Shown here one piece after another: positions 23,983 through 32,151 of a stretch of 64,000 nt of DNA (positions are counted from its first letter, which is position 1; each line of letters starts with the position of its first letter). Below the pieces are notes generated by a model, which was not told where the DNA came from, made no database searches, and saw only the letters and a list, made by a program, of their open reading frames with translations. The DNA comes from Oceaniferula spumae (lineage in GTDB: Bacteria > Verrucomicrobiota > Verrucomicrobiia > Verrucomicrobiales > Akkermansiaceae): contig NZ_AP026866.1 of assembly GCF_042849255.1 (NCBI RefSeq), forward strand, positions 4,030,001 to 4,094,000. The letters run 5' to 3'. The position numbers and the translations under genes were made by a program.

Positions 23983-24435
23983 TTAGTTAGGATTGTAGCG
24001 TCCACCGTAGCCTGGTTCGTAGAGGGAGAATCCTAGGATCTTGGCCATCATTGGGAAATGTTTATCGATGCTGTAGACGCGGTAATCGTAGCGACATGCG
24101 ATGGTGGCGATGATGGTGTTATTCCACGGCGCTGTCACGCCCGCATCTCGGAGTTTCCATCCGGTCTCCATCGCTTCCCGCCAGATCTTGTGATCACTGG
24201 TGCGGTAGGGGAGGATCTCAAAGTAGCTTTTCAGGCGCTCGCGTTCATACGCGCGCGAGCCGCCGAGGACTTCAAGTTCAACCGGGCCGCAGAGCAGAGC
24301 TAGAAATTCATCGAGCAAACCTTTTACCGCTGCTTTCACTTCGATGCTGCCGTTTTTCCGAGTGGCTTCGATCCAGCAGCTGGAGTCAACCAGCACCATG
24401 GGATTGAGCGGATCACGAGCTTGGATCGGTGGCAT
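23983..24435 (-). CDS. PIN-domain toxin, VapC family
   Basis: A 150-aa PIN-domain ribonuclease predicted to cleave RNA when free of its antitoxin. Acidic active-site positions are visible in LVDSSCWIEATR (first Asp), GPVELEVLGG (Glu), and TAPWNNTIIATIA followed by YSIDKHFP. The third acidic position often found as D in a T-x-x-D context is not clear here (TAPWNNT), so catalytic competence should be verified. An internal start at 24399 (MVLVDSSCW) is possible. It follows the antitoxin gene after 15 nt. Confidence 0.82.
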   Translation of the reverse strand: MPPIQARDPLNPMVLVDSSCWIEATRKNGSIEVKAAVKGLLDEFLALLCGPVELEVLGGSRAYERERLKSYFEILPYRTSDHKIWREAMETGWKLRDAGVTAPWNNTIIATIACRYDYRVYSIDKHFPMMAKILGFSLYEPGYGGRYNPN

Positions 24436-24450
24436 GGCGACTAACGGGAA

Positions 24451-24654
24451 TTAACGGTCCAAGGCTTCGATTTCCTCAGGAGTGGATGGGTAGTCGAAGG
24501 CGCCATCCATCATCAAGTTTCCAAAATCCTTCGCCATCCGTCTGCGCACGAATTCCTTCACGGCCTTGCTTACGGCAGGGCTTTTCTTGGACTCGCCAGT
24601 CATTGCCTGCACGTGTTCCAAGGTGGTTTCATCAATCTCGATGGTGATTCTCAT
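24451..24654 (-). CDS. VapB-type antitoxin
   Basis: A 67-aa protein with the N-terminal ribbon-helix-helix pattern MRITIEIDETTLEHVQ followed by a short helix (SKAVKEFVRRRM) and an acidic C-terminus (YPSTPEEIEALDR) suited to toxin binding. RHH antitoxins usually autorepress their operon. The gene precedes the PIN toxin with 15 nt between, the typical antitoxin-first arrangement, and lies between dapB and dapA. Confidence 0.83.
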   Translation of the reverse strand: MRITIEIDETTLEHVQAMTGESKKSPAVSKAVKEFVRRRMAKDFGNLMMDGAFDYPSTPEEIEALDR

Positions 24655-24705
24655 GGGTTTAATATGAGTCGGAATGATGAAAATCCAACCTTTGAATGAT
24701 GCAGT

Positions 24706-25584
24706 CTAGAGAAGGCCAAAGTCTGTCAGGCACTGGCGAAGAGTGCCTTCGTTCTCAGTGCTGAGATTGACCAATGGCAGGCGTAGTTCGTTGGTGCAAT
24801 GTCCTTGCAGGGCAACGGCGGTCTTGATTGGAACCGGATTGGTGTCGAGCGACATGAGAGTTTTGAAAAGCGGCTCGTATTTCGCCTGAATCGCCTCGGC
24901 ATCGGCCACGCGACCCTCGCTCATAGCGCGGACCAGGCCAGCCATGACATCGGGGATCAGGTTGGTGGCCACGGAAACAAGTCCCACAGCACCACGCTTC
25001 ATGAACTCGATGGTCAACGGGTCGTCGCCTGAGAGGAGTTGGAAATCATCAGGCAGCGCTGCCTTGATCTGGGTGATACGCTCGGGATCACCGCCGGCTT
25101 CTTTGTTGGCGATAATCGTCGGGCAATCGGCGGCGAGTCGCTTGATCGTGTCGACTTCGATTTCGATCACCGAGCGTCCGGGGATACTATATAACATCAT
25201 CGGCAGGTCGGTGCACTCGGCGATGGCCTTGTAATGCTGGTAGAGACCTTCTTGGGATGGCTTGTTGTAATATGGGCAGACTTGAAGCGTGGCGTCTGCT
25301 CCCATGGCGGCGGCTTTGGTTGTGAGCTCGATGGCTTCAGCGGTAGCATTGGCTCCAGTGCCAGCGATGACTTTGACGCGGCCTGCTGCGAACTCGATTG
25401 CCAGCTCGATCACGCGGAGGTGTTCCTTGCGGCCGAGGGTGGGGGATTCGCCGGTGGTGCCGCATGGCACGATGCCGTCGACGCCGGCGGCTACTTGGCG
25501 GTCAATCAGTGCGCGGAAAGCATCGGTATCGATCTTGCCGTCGCGGAATGGGGTAATTAGTGCGGTGTGGGTTCCTTGGAACAT
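24706..25584 (-). CDS. dapA: 4-hydroxy-tetrahydrodipicolinate synthase
   Basis: A 292-aa TIM-barrel aldolase condensing pyruvate and aspartate semialdehyde, the first committed step to lysine and peptidoglycan diaminopimelate. Motifs: MFQGTHTALITPFRDG, VPCGTTGESPTL (pyruvate carboxylate binding), YYNKPSQEGLYQHY (catalytic Tyr), YSIPGRSVIEI and IIANKEAGGDPERI (Schiff-base Lys). Its start codon has no Shine-Dalgarno and a very A/T-rich leader. It is 22 nt from dapF. Confidence 0.96.
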   Translation of the reverse strand: MFQGTHTALITPFRDGKIDTDAFRALIDRQVAAGVDGIVPCGTTGESPTLGRKEHLRVIELAIEFAAGRVKVIAGTGANATAEAIELTTKAAAMGADATLQVCPYYNKPSQEGLYQHYKAIAECTDLPMMLYSIPGRSVIEIEVDTIKRLAADCPTIIANKEAGGDPERITQIKAALPDDFQLLSGDDPLTIEFMKRGAVGLVSVATNLIPDVMAGLVRAMSEGRVADAEAIQAKYEPLFKTLMSLDTNPVPIKTAVALQGHCTNELRLPLVNLSTENEGTLRQCLTDFGLL

Positions 25585-25606
25585 AAAAATTTATTTGTTT
25601 AAAAAG

Positions 25607-26419
25607 TTAGATGGTAATTTCGCCTTCGAAGACGAAGTCGGCTGGGCCGGTGAGGGTGACGCCGGAGAATGGCTTGTCTGACTCGGGGATGAATCCGATT
25701 TCGAGAGTCTCGCCTCCCTTGACGTCGACGGAGACTGGCGAGCCTGCGTTGTTGAGTAAATGATGGATAAGCGCGCATGCTGTCATGCCGGTGCCACAGG
25801 CGAGTGTTTCACCTTCAACTCCGCGCTCGTAGGTACGGATGGCGATGTGCTGATCGTTGATCACTTTGGTGAAATTGACATTGGTCCCCGCTGGAGCGAA
25901 ATGCTCATGGTAGCGCAGGGCGGCACCGTATTTCACCACGTCGAGATTTTCGAGATCATCCACAAAGACCACGACGTGAGGCACGCCAGTGTTGATCACA
26001 TGCACATCGGCATCGAGACCTTCGACTTTGACATCGGTGTGCAGTGCGAGATCGAATGGCTCGGACATGGCAATGCAGACATTGTCGTCGATGATCTGGG
26101 CGCTGAGTGTTCCGGCGATGGTTTCGAAGGTCACCAGTGAGGAGCCCTCTCCCATGAGGCCGGCTGTGTATCTTCCAAAGCAGCGCGCTCCATTGCCACA
26201 CATTTCCGCCTCGCCGCCATCGGCATTATAATAGCGGAATTTGAAATCAGCCCCCTTTTCGGCGGGTTCGACAGCTAACAGCCCATCGGCTCCGACGCCG
26301 CGTTGGCGATCGCAGAGTTTGGCGATCTGATCCTTGCTGAGGTTCTGGTCGAGCTTACGGTTGTCCACAACTACGAAGTCGTTGCCGGCGCCGTTCATTT
26401 TATGAAAGTGCAGTTGCAT
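25607..26419 (-). CDS. dapF: Diaminopimelate epimerase
   Basis: A 270-aa cofactor-independent epimerase interconverting LL- and meso-diaminopimelate. Both catalytic cysteines are present: EMCGNGARCFGRY and ETLACGTGMTACAL. The N-terminal FHKMNGAGNDFVVVDNR is the family signature. It forms a short operon with dapA downstream and trpA upstream (5 nt apart). Confidence 0.97.
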   Translation of the reverse strand: MQLHFHKMNGAGNDFVVVDNRKLDQNLSKDQIAKLCDRQRGVGADGLLAVEPAEKGADFKFRYYNADGGEAEMCGNGARCFGRYTAGLMGEGSSLVTFETIAGTLSAQIIDDNVCIAMSEPFDLALHTDVKVEGLDADVHVINTGVPHVVVFVDDLENLDVVKYGAALRYHEHFAPAGTNVNFTKVINDQHIAIRTYERGVEGETLACGTGMTACALIHHLLNNAGSPVSVDVKGGETLEIGFIPESDKPFSGVTLTGPADFVFEGEITI

Positions 26420-26424
26420 GGTGA

Positions 26425-27228
26425 TTATTGATTTTTGGTCGCTTGGATGAGGGGGCTGGTGAAGTCGCTGATGATCTGCGGCAGATTGGCATCGCCTGCG
26501 TTTTCCGCAACTTGATTCACGATGGCGGAACCGACCACTACGCCGTCGCAGGCAGAGGCCACGAGAGCAGCTTGTTCTGGTGTATTGATGCCGAAGCCGA
26601 CGCAGACGGGGGTGTCGGTGTGTTGTTTGATATCGGAAACGAGTGCGCCGATGCTGGTAGAGGGCGCGGCCTGGGCTCCAGTCACGCCCATGCGTGAGAG
26701 CGCGTAGATAAAGCCTTCAGATTGTTCCGCAAGCATCTTCATGCGGGCGGGAGGAGTCGAAGGTGAGATCAGAGTGATGTGCTTCAGTCCCTCTGAGGCG
26801 GTCAGTTCCTTGTTATTGGAAACCTCGTCCGGAGGGAGGTCCAGAAGTAGGATGCCATCGGCACCGGCTGCTGCGGCATCGATATGAAATTTTTCATATC
26901 CGTAGGCGTAAACCGGATTTAAATAGGTGAACAAAACGAGTGGCGTATCGTGGCTGGATCGGAAATCGAGAATGAGTTGCATCAGTTTATTCACCGACAT
27001 TCCAGCCTTCAAGGCACGCTCAGCTGCGAGCTGGTTTACGATGCCGTCTGCCTGGGGGTCTGAGAATGGAACCCCTAGTTCGATGATGTCTGCTCCGGCA
27101 TCGGCGAGGGAACGGATGACGTTCAGGGATGAATCATAACTAGGGTCGCCAGCACAGACGTAGGCAACGAATGCGGCTTCATCATTCGTCTTCAGGCGTT
27201 GAAAGGTTGCGTCGATGCGATTGCTCAT
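26425..27228 (-). CDS. trpA: Tryptophan synthase alpha chain
   Basis: A 267-aa TIM barrel that cleaves indole-3-glycerol phosphate. AFVAYVCAGDPSYDSSL (catalytic acid region), DIIELGVPFSDPQADG, FTYLNPVYAYG (substrate Tyr), DGILLLDLPPDE, and VTGAQAAPSTS with GFGINTPEQA (phosphate binding) are all recognisable. trpB is not in this window. It is the first gene of the trpA-dapF-dapA run on the minus strand, and a 290-nt A/T-rich gap separates it from the divergent pilus-locus genes. Confidence 0.96.
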   Translation of the reverse strand: MSNRIDATFQRLKTNDEAAFVAYVCAGDPSYDSSLNVIRSLADAGADIIELGVPFSDPQADGIVNQLAAERALKAGMSVNKLMQLILDFRSSHDTPLVLFTYLNPVYAYGYEKFHIDAAAAGADGILLLDLPPDEVSNNKELTASEGLKHITLISPSTPPARMKMLAEQSEGFIYALSRMGVTGAQAAPSTSIGALVSDIKQHTDTPVCVGFGINTPEQAALVASACDGVVVGSAIVNQVAENAGDANLPQIISDFTSPLIQATKNQ

Positions 27229-27518
27229 AGTTCTGGTGCAGGGGCGAGATAGTCTGCTTTTGGAAAAAAGGAAACCCTGAAAACCTTCGCATGGGCAACA
27301 AATCTTCGGTGGCTCATATTTGATAGCCCGGATTACAAAAACTCCTCGGACTGGATCGGGAGAGGGGTTAGAAAATGGCGGGATGCAACAGGTTTAAAAT
27401 TTTCTCAAATTGCATGTATTTAAGAGATCTTAAATATTTAACATTACTGACTGTCTTTTTTACTTGCTAATAAGTTTAAAAAAACATACAAGCTTGCCTA
27501 GTTTCATAGCAACCTTAC
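27229..27518. promoter_or_regulatory. Divergent A/T-rich control region before the pilus-locus gene run
   Basis: The gap between trpA (minus) and the ABC gene (plus) is strongly A/T-rich from about 27390 on. It contains a hairpin-capable inverted repeat with 8-bp arms TATTTAAG and CTTAAATA around AGAT, near 27417-27436, which could be an operator. I do not see a convincing sigma-70 -35/-10 pair, so exact promoters are not assigned. Confidence 0.45.
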
Positions 27519-28181
27519 ATGCAATCAAACGTTAAACATCCCAAAATCGAGCTAACAAGTGACCTGAGCATAGGCTACAGGGATCGGTTAGCGTCCTCTG
27601 ACGGAGTTATTGAATTGGGTAGTGGAACGCACTATCTGTTAGCCCGTAACGGTCGTGGTAAGACCACTTTACTGCGTACTCTGGCTGGTGTGCTTAAGCC
27701 GTTAGATGGTGGTTATGTGTGTGAGGGACGATGCCAATTGCTGAGCGAGGACCTGGCTTTTGATAGAGAGTTGCCAGCTAAAGTTATTTTTAAAAGTATG
27801 CTTCCCAAGGACGGCTGCCGTGAGGCGTTGGCCTTGGCTGAGAAGCTTGAACTGGATCTGCGGAAGCCATACGGAAAATTATCCACGGGTAATAAACGTA
27901 AAGTGGCTCTGCTCGTGGCTGAATTTTCCGTCAAGGAAGGCCGTTCCGATATTCTTCTTCTAGATGAGCCATTCACTGGCCTTGATGCCTTTGCTCGCGA
28001 AATTTTCCAAGATTTGTGGGCTCGTCGGTCGGAGGGAGTTCTTCGTCTGGTCAGCTGTCACCCTGATTTCGACAGCATGGAGATGGAAAGCTCCGTCCTT
28101 ATTAGTAACGGGGAAATCAAGCACCTCCGCGGTGGCGACGTTCCCAAGCAGTGGGGTGATCTCAAAAATCAACTGAATTAA
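27519..28181 (+). CDS. ABC transporter ATP-binding protein (exporter type)
   Basis: A 220-aa ATPase paired with the next gene's permease. Walker A is LLARNGRGKTTLLRTLAG, where the usual first glycine is Ala; the signature is atypical (KLSTGNKRK in place of LSGGQ), and Walker B is ILLLDEPFTGLD with a switch-type His in VSCHPDFD. This subset resembles ABC-2-type exporters such as CcmA. It heads the plus-strand run leading to the pilus-like genes, 1 nt before the permease gene. What it moves is unknown; linkage to a membrane machine suggests export of a cell-envelope factor. Confidence 0.8.
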   Translation: MQSNVKHPKIELTSDLSIGYRDRLASSDGVIELGSGTHYLLARNGRGKTTLLRTLAGVLKPLDGGYVCEGRCQLLSEDLAFDRELPAKVIFKSMLPKDGCREALALAEKLELDLRKPYGKLSTGNKRKVALLVAEFSVKEGRSDILLLDEPFTGLDAFAREIFQDLWARRSEGVLRLVSCHPDFDSMEMESSVLISNGEIKHLRGGDVPKQWGDLKNQLN

Positions 28182-28182
28182 T

Positions 28183-28950
28183 ATGCAACTGTTTCGTTTA
28201 ACCTTAGCTACCATTTTCCAGCGTAAAGTCTGGATTGTGGCCGTATTGAGCGTTTTGGTGCTGCCTCTCGTTCTGCCTTACCTGACGCCCTATGAGAGTA
28301 ACCCAACATTGATCGAGCCAGCGCGCGCGCAGACGGCTTGGGGCGTGTTGTGGGTTGTTTCTGTCATTTGGGTGCTGTTCCAAGCCTCGCGCTTCGGCGA
28401 TGAATCTGCCCGCTCCGGACTGGGTGCGTATTTCTTAAGCACGGGAATGTCACGTGTTAGCCAGATGTTACAGATGTGGGCCGCCTGCATGTGTTTCTTG
28501 CTGCCACTGGTCGCTATCACTGTAGGAGTATGTCTTCTGGGTGCTATGCCTGGTGATAAAAACCAAGTCAGTATGTGGGTCGCTACGAACATGCAATACG
28601 CTGCGCTGTTCTTGCTTGTGATTGCGCCATTGGCGATGCTGGCCGTCTCCATTGGTAGCCGTTTCGGCAGTACTATTGGTTACGTCGTGCCGATGTGCCT
28701 GAGCGTCTATGGATTGTTCGGCGTTGGCTACCTCGCGATGATGACAACTGTGCAGGACAATATTTTCCTCGATTGGATTTATGTCCTATCACCGCACTAC
28801 CACTTGGCAGATCTAACACCACGCTTGGTATTTAAGCAGGGAAGTATGTTAGGTGCCGATTTCCTGAAGCTGGTGGGTTATTTTGTGGGGCTTAAATTAG
28901 TATTATCAATGATTTCGACACTCTGTTTCCAAGCGAAACCCGCGACATAG
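28183..28950 (+). CDS. ABC-2-type permease
   Basis: A 255-aa integral membrane protein with about six hydrophobic segments (starting VWIVAVLSVLVLPLVLPYL, then TAWGVLWVVSVIWVLFQASR, and others). It begins 1 nt after the stop of the ATPase gene, so the two are translationally coupled. Topology and pairing fit an ABC-2-type permease. The segment ARSGLGAYFLSTGMSR is a cytoplasmic loop that could contact the ATPase. Confidence 0.75.
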   Translation: MQLFRLTLATIFQRKVWIVAVLSVLVLPLVLPYLTPYESNPTLIEPARAQTAWGVLWVVSVIWVLFQASRFGDESARSGLGAYFLSTGMSRVSQMLQMWAACMCFLLPLVAITVGVCLLGAMPGDKNQVSMWVATNMQYAALFLLVIAPLAMLAVSIGSRFGSTIGYVVPMCLSVYGLFGVGYLAMMTTVQDNIFLDWIYVLSPHYHLADLTPRLVFKQGSMLGADFLKLVGYFVGLKLVLSMISTLCFQAKPAT

Positions 28951-28991
28951 ATATTCTAAAACCAATCTTCTCGTTTAATTCAATTCCTTAC

Positions 28992-29972
28992 ATGAAACGA
29001 AACATCCAAAAAATAGCAGTAGGCGGCACTTTTCTCGTAGGTGTCGGTCTTTGGGCTGGTTTTGCGATGCAGTTCCAGGCGGATGATAAACTTGCGTATG
29101 ATCCGAACCCTGGTTGTATCAAAGGAAGTCCATACGGCAAGGTGCTAGCCTTGGCAATGCAGGGGCCAATCGATTTCTATTGGCACAAAGGTCAGAGCCA
29201 CGAACATGCAGCAACTTTGAAAGCGGAGAACCGAAAGGCTGAGGAATGCTCATCAGGTTGTGATGATCATACACATCATCACAAGCATGTTCACGAAGAT
29301 CATGCCACCCATGCTGAGGGCTGTGGTTGTGGCGCGCATGGAGAAGAAGCTAAAGTAGTCGTTGAGGCACCGGAGTCGCCATTGCATACTCTGGCGAAGT
29401 TACAGATTAAAAGAATGGGCGCGTCTGCGCATCGGAAGACCGATGGTAAACCGCTCTCAGAGGCTCATGCGAAGTATCTCCAGAGCGTGACCGAGGATAA
29501 ACTCAGGCTGGCCTATGATTTAGACCCTTCGAATTATACAAATTACGGAAACCTCCACCTGTTTCTCTCGACGACCACATACGGTAAGTCGTCAGCGGAT
29601 GACGCTGCTGCAGTTAAACTTGCCCAACAAACACTCGATTTTTGTAAGCTCGACGAGGTGGATCCAGCTTCATGGATCACTGCTGCAAGTGCTGCCTACA
29701 ACATTGTTTATCACATTGGCAGCTATCATGAAGAATTTACAGTGGCTGAGGCCAAGGCTAGCTTGGCTGAATTTGATCACTGCATGGCCGTTTTCAACGA
29801 GTTGCTCAATTCGGCAGTGGAGGAGGGAAGGATCGCTTCTACTGAACGCCTCGAGGAATTAAACACCCGGGCCAAGTATCTAACGAAACTGCGTCAGGCT
29901 CAAGGGGCCTACATGAAACGCATGATGTCCACAAAAATGGCGGAGTATAATACCCCTCAGCCCGCTAATTAA
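28992..29972 (+). CDS. Anchored His/Cys-rich protein of unknown function
   Basis: A 326-aa protein with a single N-terminal membrane helix (IAVGGTFLVGVGLWAGFAM) and an exported remainder. Residues about 86-117 carry many His and Cys residues (CSSGCDDHTHHHKHVHEDH, then CGCGAHGEE), the look of a metal-binding segment. The C-terminal 200 residues are alpha-helical and weakly TPR-like. It lies between the ABC pair and the PilT-like gene (1 nt before the latter), so it belongs to the same transcription unit. I do not recognise the family. Confidence 0.6.
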   Translation: MKRNIQKIAVGGTFLVGVGLWAGFAMQFQADDKLAYDPNPGCIKGSPYGKVLALAMQGPIDFYWHKGQSHEHAATLKAENRKAEECSSGCDDHTHHHKHVHEDHATHAEGCGCGAHGEEAKVVVEAPESPLHTLAKLQIKRMGASAHRKTDGKPLSEAHAKYLQSVTEDKLRLAYDLDPSNYTNYGNLHLFLSTTTYGKSSADDAAAVKLAQQTLDFCKLDEVDPASWITAASAAYNIVYHIGSYHEEFTVAEAKASLAEFDHCMAVFNELLNSAVEEGRIASTERLEELNTRAKYLTKLRQAQGAYMKRMMSTKMAEYNTPQPAN

Positions 29973-29973
29973 T

Positions 29974-31485
29974 ATGATTTCTTCTTCTACAGATATGTCT
30001 GCACAGCAGCCGAACGCCGAGCCTCAGGGGGCGCCACCGCTGCCTATTCCAGCGTCGCCGGTACCTCATATGGCGCCCCCGCGTCAAGCTGAACGCGCAG
30101 CCCCAGCCGCGCAACCTGCTCCACCAGCACAAACTGGGAATTTGCTACACAACCCTTTGCAGACTCAGCCGATCTATGAATCAGCAGTGCCCGAGCAAGC
30201 GGCAGCTCCCGCGACTCAGCCTCCGGTTTCCCAGCAGGCTGCTCCTGCCCAACAGGGTGTCCCTGCACCGGTCGGCTTCCGTCATGGTATGACCGGCGCT
30301 GGTCTGTTAGGTGTGATTTTCCAAGTATGTGATTCCATGGGCGTGTCCGATATTCAGATTCGCTCAGAGTTGCCAGTGTATATTGAAACGCACCGCGGAA
30401 TGGAATGCCTCGCGCATCTAGGTGTATTGAGTGCTAACGATGTATACGAGATCTATCGTGAATTACTAAGAAACCGTGAGTCCGCGAGTCATGGATTCGG
30501 TGAAACCGAGCCAGCTGAGGATCGTGCGGCACGTAAAATTGACGAGGCGCTATCCTCTTTCCAAGAAAGGCATGTTGATGACTTTTCATGTAACGGAATT
30601 TTTGTCGTAGCAACAGGGAAGACCTCCGGGCGCTTGCGTATTCAAGTCCACTTGAGTGCCAATGGTCTTGGTGTGACCTGCCGGATCCTAAACGATAGCA
30701 TTCCTGAATTGGATGTTCTGGGGATTGATCCAGATACCTCCGAAATGCTACGACTTGCCGTTCAGCGTCGGGCTGGTCTTTGCCTTGTAACCGGACCTAC
30801 TGGTTCTGGTAAATCGACGACCCTAGCCGCGATCATCGATTGGCTTCGTAGGAACCATCCTAAACACATCGTCACCGTCGAAGATCCTGTTGAATACCAG
30901 TATCCTACCGACATGGACGACCCGCATGTGCCGGGCCAGAAGATTATGGCTCCGAGTATCGTCACCCAGCAAGAAGTTGGACGGGACTTGGCTTCTTACA
31001 GACAAGGCTTAAAGGACGTGCTGCGTAAAGCACCACACGTGATTTTGTTAGGTGAGATCCGTGACCGCGAAGCCATGGAAACATGCATGGAAGCCGCTCA
31101 AACCGGACACTTGGTGCTTTCCACTCTGCACACCACAGGTGCGGTGAAAACCATGGGTCGTATTCTTGAGATGTATCCTCGGGAGAACCACCCGGCTGTG
31201 CTAAACCGCCTGAGTGAAATTCTTATCTTCATCCACTCCCAAGGTCTGCTGAGCGGCGTTGATGGTCGTGTGTTAACCTACGAATTTTTACAGAACAACG
31301 AGGATGCCGTATCAAGTGCGATCGGTAGTTACGACAGAGGCGCTCGAGCGCTTGAGGATGTCATCAAGCGTGCAGGCAACATTGCTTGGGATGAAAAACT
31401 AACAAGTCTGTATGAGGAGGGTAAAATCTCCAGAGAAACATTTGAGAACTCCAGAATGCATCGCGAGGACGTTGAATACGTCTAA
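29974..31485 (+). CDS. pilT: PilT-like type IV pilus retraction ATPase
   Basis: A 503-aa hexameric ATPase. Residues 1 to about 105 are a Pro/Ala/Gln-rich low-complexity extension absent from classical PilT (about 345 aa). The core follows: VSDIQIRSELPVYIE (N-domain), Walker A VTGPTGSGKSTTLAAII (near 273), HIVTVEDPVEYQY (Asp box), VILLGEIRDREAMETCMEAA (Walker B) and STLHTTGAVKTMGRILEM (His box). The C-terminal EDVIKRAGNIAWDEKLTSLY resembles the PilT lid region. It would power pilus retraction. The first of the core machine genes here, with the pilin gene 67 nt downstream. Confidence 0.87.
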   Translation: MISSSTDMSAQQPNAEPQGAPPLPIPASPVPHMAPPRQAERAAPAAQPAPPAQTGNLLHNPLQTQPIYESAVPEQAAAPATQPPVSQQAAPAQQGVPAPVGFRHGMTGAGLLGVIFQVCDSMGVSDIQIRSELPVYIETHRGMECLAHLGVLSANDVYEIYRELLRNRESASHGFGETEPAEDRAARKIDEALSSFQERHVDDFSCNGIFVVATGKTSGRLRIQVHLSANGLGVTCRILNDSIPELDVLGIDPDTSEMLRLAVQRRAGLCLVTGPTGSGKSTTLAAIIDWLRRNHPKHIVTVEDPVEYQYPTDMDDPHVPGQKIMAPSIVTQQEVGRDLASYRQGLKDVLRKAPHVILLGEIRDREAMETCMEAAQTGHLVLSTLHTTGAVKTMGRILEMYPRENHPAVLNRLSEILIFIHSQGLLSGVDGRVLTYEFLQNNEDAVSSAIGSYDRGARALEDVIKRAGNIAWDEKLTSLYEEGKISRETFENSRMHREDVEYV

Positions 31486-31552
31486 TCGAAACAGGCTGGT
31501 TTCTTAACAACCCGTGGCCAACTGCCACACCAACAACACAACAAAAAAAACA

Positions 31553-32014
31553 ATGAAACTGACAAAAACTGCAAAAACTAAAATCAAGCCAGGTATGACC
31601 CTGATCGAAATCACTGTTGTGATTCTCGTTCTCCTTACCCTGATCTCCGTGCTGTTCATCGGTGCGAACATCTATAAAAAAGGGGCTGACCGCGCTGCTT
31701 GTATCCTCAATATTCGTAACGTGCACCAGGCTGTGCGTGCTAACCAGAACCTTAAGGGGATCAACACTGGGACGGCGCTTAACATGTCCACAGAGATTTA
31801 CAACACAGCGGCAGGTACAGACGGTGACGGTAACGCAATCACAGCCGTTGAGCGTTACCTCAGTGAGCCGAACTGCCCTACTGATGATGGTTTGTATACA
31901 GCTCAGGGGGTATATCCCGAAGTTGGTATTGCTGCCGTAATCTGTGCCAACAATGGTTTAGCCTCAGGTGGAGCCATCAGTGACCACGCACCGGAAAACA
32001 CCAACGGCTGGTAA
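31553..32014 (+). CDS. Type IV prepilin-like major pilin candidate (Amuc_1102 position)
   Basis: A 153-aa prepilin with a class III-type leader. The leader peptidase site is KIKPG/MTLIEITVVILVLLT, with the conserved Glu at +5 and a hydrophobic N-terminal helix, and the mature C-terminal domain holds a Cys pair (EPNC and VICAN). The ATG at 31553 was chosen; a frame-extending GTG at 31514 only adds A/C-rich leader. It directly precedes the PilM-like gene. In Akkermansia the corresponding gene is Amuc_1102. A 12-bp hairpin at 32044-32072 separates it from the machine genes, allowing higher pilin output. Confidence 0.85.
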   Translation: MKLTKTAKTKIKPGMTLIEITVVILVLLTLISVLFIGANIYKKGADRAACILNIRNVHQAVRANQNLKGINTGTALNMSTEIYNTAAGTDGDGNAITAVERYLSEPNCPTDDGLYTAQGVYPEVGIAAVICANNGLASGGAISDHAPENTNGW

Positions 32015-32043
32015 TCAGCTGATGTTATAAAAAGCGATTTATT

Positions 32044-32072
32044 CTGCTGCCGACCACGCTGGTCGGCAGCAG
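32044..32072 (+). terminator. Intergenic hairpin after the pilin gene (attenuator-like)
   Basis: Perfect 12-bp arms CTGCTGCCGACC and GGTCGGCAGCAG with loop ACGCT, 29 nt after the pilin stop. No U-tract follows (ATCATTCG), so it is not a standard intrinsic terminator. It could stabilise the pilin transcript or reduce read-through into the machine genes. Confidence 0.7.
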
Positions 32073-32151
32073 ATCATTCGAAAATATAGCCTCTGGCGTA
32101 ATGGCTTAAAACGATCAAACGCCGAACACACAGAGCCACTGTGGATTAATA

